Assembly: GCF_010731795.1 (NCBI RefSeq)
Contig: NZ_AP022591.1
Location: forward strand, 992,001-1,056,000
From: Mycolicibacterium celeriflavum
GTDB lineage: Bacteria > Actinomycetota > Actinomycetes > Mycobacteriales > Mycobacteriaceae
DNA length: 64,000 bases
Direction: 5' to 3'
Part shown: piece after piece, positions 62,812-64,000 of the stretch
Position numbering within the stretch: position 1 is the first letter of the stretch
Layout: every line of letters starts with the position of its first letter
Notes under the pieces: model-generated
The model's database searches: none
Told to the model about the DNA's origin: nothing
Seen by the model: the letters and a program-made list of their open reading frames with translations, nothing else
Position numbers and translations under genes: made by a program

Positions 62812-64000
62812 GCTGCTGCGGCCCCGGTTGGGGCGACTGGTGCTCGCCGTGCTGCTCGGTGTGCTGTCGTTGGGCAGTGCGCTGGCGCTGGCCGCGATTT
62901 CGGCGTGGCTGATCACGAGGGCGTGGCAGATGCCACCGGTTCTGGACCTCACCGTCGCGGTGGTGGCCGTCCGCGCGCTCGGCATTTCCCGCGGGGTGCT
63001 GGGGTACTGCCAGCGGCTGGCGGCCCACGACACCGCGCTGCGCTCGGCGGCGGATACGCGCGAAACACTGTACCGGCGGCTGGCCGACGCACCCGCGGAC
63101 ACGGTGGCACGGATGCCGAGCGGCGAGCTGGTCGCCCGGATCGGCGCTTCGGTCGACGACCTCGCCGACGTGGTGGTCCGTGCGGTGCTCCCGATCGCCG
63201 TGGCAGCGGTGCTCGGGCTGGCGGCCGTCGTGGGCATCGGCCTCGTCTCGACCGCCGCGGCGGCCGTCCTGGCGTTCTGCCTGGTGGTCGCGGGTGTCGT
63301 CGCACCGTCGTTGGCAGCCCGGGCCGCCGCGGACACCGAAGCGGTCGCCGCCCACCATCATTCGGGTCGTGATGTGGCGGTGATGCTCGCGCTCGAGTAT
63401 GCGCCGGAGCTTCGCGTCAGCGGCCGCCTCGACGCTGTCCTCGCCGATTCCGATCGCCGACAACGCGACTGGGGCCGGGCCACGGATGGCGCGGCCGCGC
63501 CCGCCGCAGTGGCCGCCGCGGCGTCGACGGCGGCGATCGGCGTCAGCGTGCTCGGCGCCGTGATCGCAGCGATCGCGATCGCCGACTCCGTTGCACCGAC
63601 GACTCTGGCGATCCTGATGCTGTTGCCGCTGTCGGCGTTCGAGGCGACCACCGCTCTGCCCGCGGCTGCCGTGCAGCTCACCAGGTCGCGCATCGCGGCT
63701 CGCCGCCTCGCCGAACTGACAGCGACGAGCGATTCGGCGCGGGTTAGGCCGCCGGCTCCACATGTCACGTTGGCAGCCGGTGAACGACTCGCGGTCATCG
63801 GGCCCAGCGGGTCGGGCAAGACGACGCTGCTGCTGTCGATGGCCGAAAATGACTCAACCGCAGTCTTCTTCGCCGAGGACGCGCACCTGTTCGCCACCAC
63901 CGTGCGCGACAACATGTTGGTGGCGCGGGGCGACGCGACCGACGACGAGATCCGAATTGTGCTGCGGCGCGTCGGACTTGGCGAGTGGCTCGACGCGTTG
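62804..64000 (+). CDS. cydC: ABC transporter CydC (partial, runs off the window)
   Basis: The partner of CydD. The first 399 residues are present: six helices (about 10-290; AISAWLITRAWQMPP and LGYCQRLAAHDTAL are typical), then Walker A IGPSGSGKTTLLLSM. The signature and Walker B lie beyond base 64000. ATG 62804 overlaps cydD by 8 bp. The spacer between helices and ATPase is short. Confidence 0.94.
   Translation, partial: MRELLRPRLGRLVLAVLLGVLSLGSALALAAISAWLITRAWQMPPVLDLTVAVVAVRALGISRGVLGYCQRLAAHDTALRSAADTRETLYRRLADAPADTVARMPSGELVARIGASVDDLADVVVRAVLPIAVAAVLGLAAVVGIGLVSTAAAAVLAFCLVVAGVVAPSLAARAAADTEAVAAHHHSGRDVAVMLALEYAPELRVSGRLDAVLADSDRRQRDWGRATDGAAAPAAVAAAASTAAIGVSVLGAVIAAIAIADSVAPTTLAILMLLPLSAFEATTALPAAAVQLTRSRIAARRLAELTATSDSARVRPPAPHVTLAAGERLAVIGPSGSGKTTLLLSMAENDSTAVFFAEDAHLFATTVRDNMLVARGDATDDEIRIVLRRVGLGEWLDAL

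Overview
This window is a stretch of a high-GC actinobacterial chromosome, almost certainly a mycobacterium (Mycolicibacterium-like). The gene order follows, in reverse, the M. tuberculosis Rv1620-Rv1650 neighbourhood: pheT-pheS, Rv1647-like cyclase, Rv1645c-like protein, tsnR, rplT-rpmI-infC, lysX, uvrA, Rv1637c, Rv1636, Rv1635c, Rv1634, uvrB, Rv1632c, coaE, rpsA, polA, Rv1627c, pdtaR, Rv1625c, cydABDC. Locus names come from memory of that genome; no database was searched. No insertion sequence, prophage, CRISPR array or integrase was seen, and coding density is very high.

Layout. 1-12.1 kb: translation block (pheT partial, pheS, tsnR, rplT, rpmI, infC, lysX) with a class III cyclase, an MpaB-like oxygenase and an acyl-CoA dehydrogenase inserted. 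12.1-20.4 kb: accessory segment between lysX and uvrA, holding small exported or acidic proteins, a five-gene TPR/CHAT-protease cassette (12900-18533), an LpqH-type lipoprotein and an AlkZ-fold winged-helix protein. 20.3-43.5 kb: conserved core with DNA repair (uvrA, udgX, uvrB, polA), envelope functions (Lnt-like acyltransferase, CapA-like mannosyltransferase, PrsW protease), the cAMP-binding universal stress protein, coaE and rpsA. 43.5-50.2 kb: a complete livKHMGF branched-chain amino-acid ABC transporter, pdtaR and an odd tRNA gene. 50.2-64 kb: membrane adenylate cyclase, a TetR-controlled hydrolase/SRPBCC pair, Dps, a DUF2339 membrane protein, a MacSR-like two-component system, and the cytochrome bd operon cydABDC running off the end.

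Most interesting items. (1) The split TPR-CHAT protease pair with two unrecognised partner genes and a small beta-domain protein is the best candidate for an undescribed system. (2) infC can only start at AUC, behind a perfect AGGAGG, and its leader holds stacked hairpins including a terminator-like one: a probable autoregulated leader. (3) The tRNA at 50085 has a tRNA-Lys-like class I body but a CAA (Leu) anticodon. (4) The Lnt-like enzyme has Ser where the catalytic Cys should be. (5) The Rv1634-like efflux pump is frameshifted. (6) Many genes share a TANNNT box 6-8 nt before ATG/GTG, the layout of leaderless mycobacterial transcripts; this was used to choose starts.
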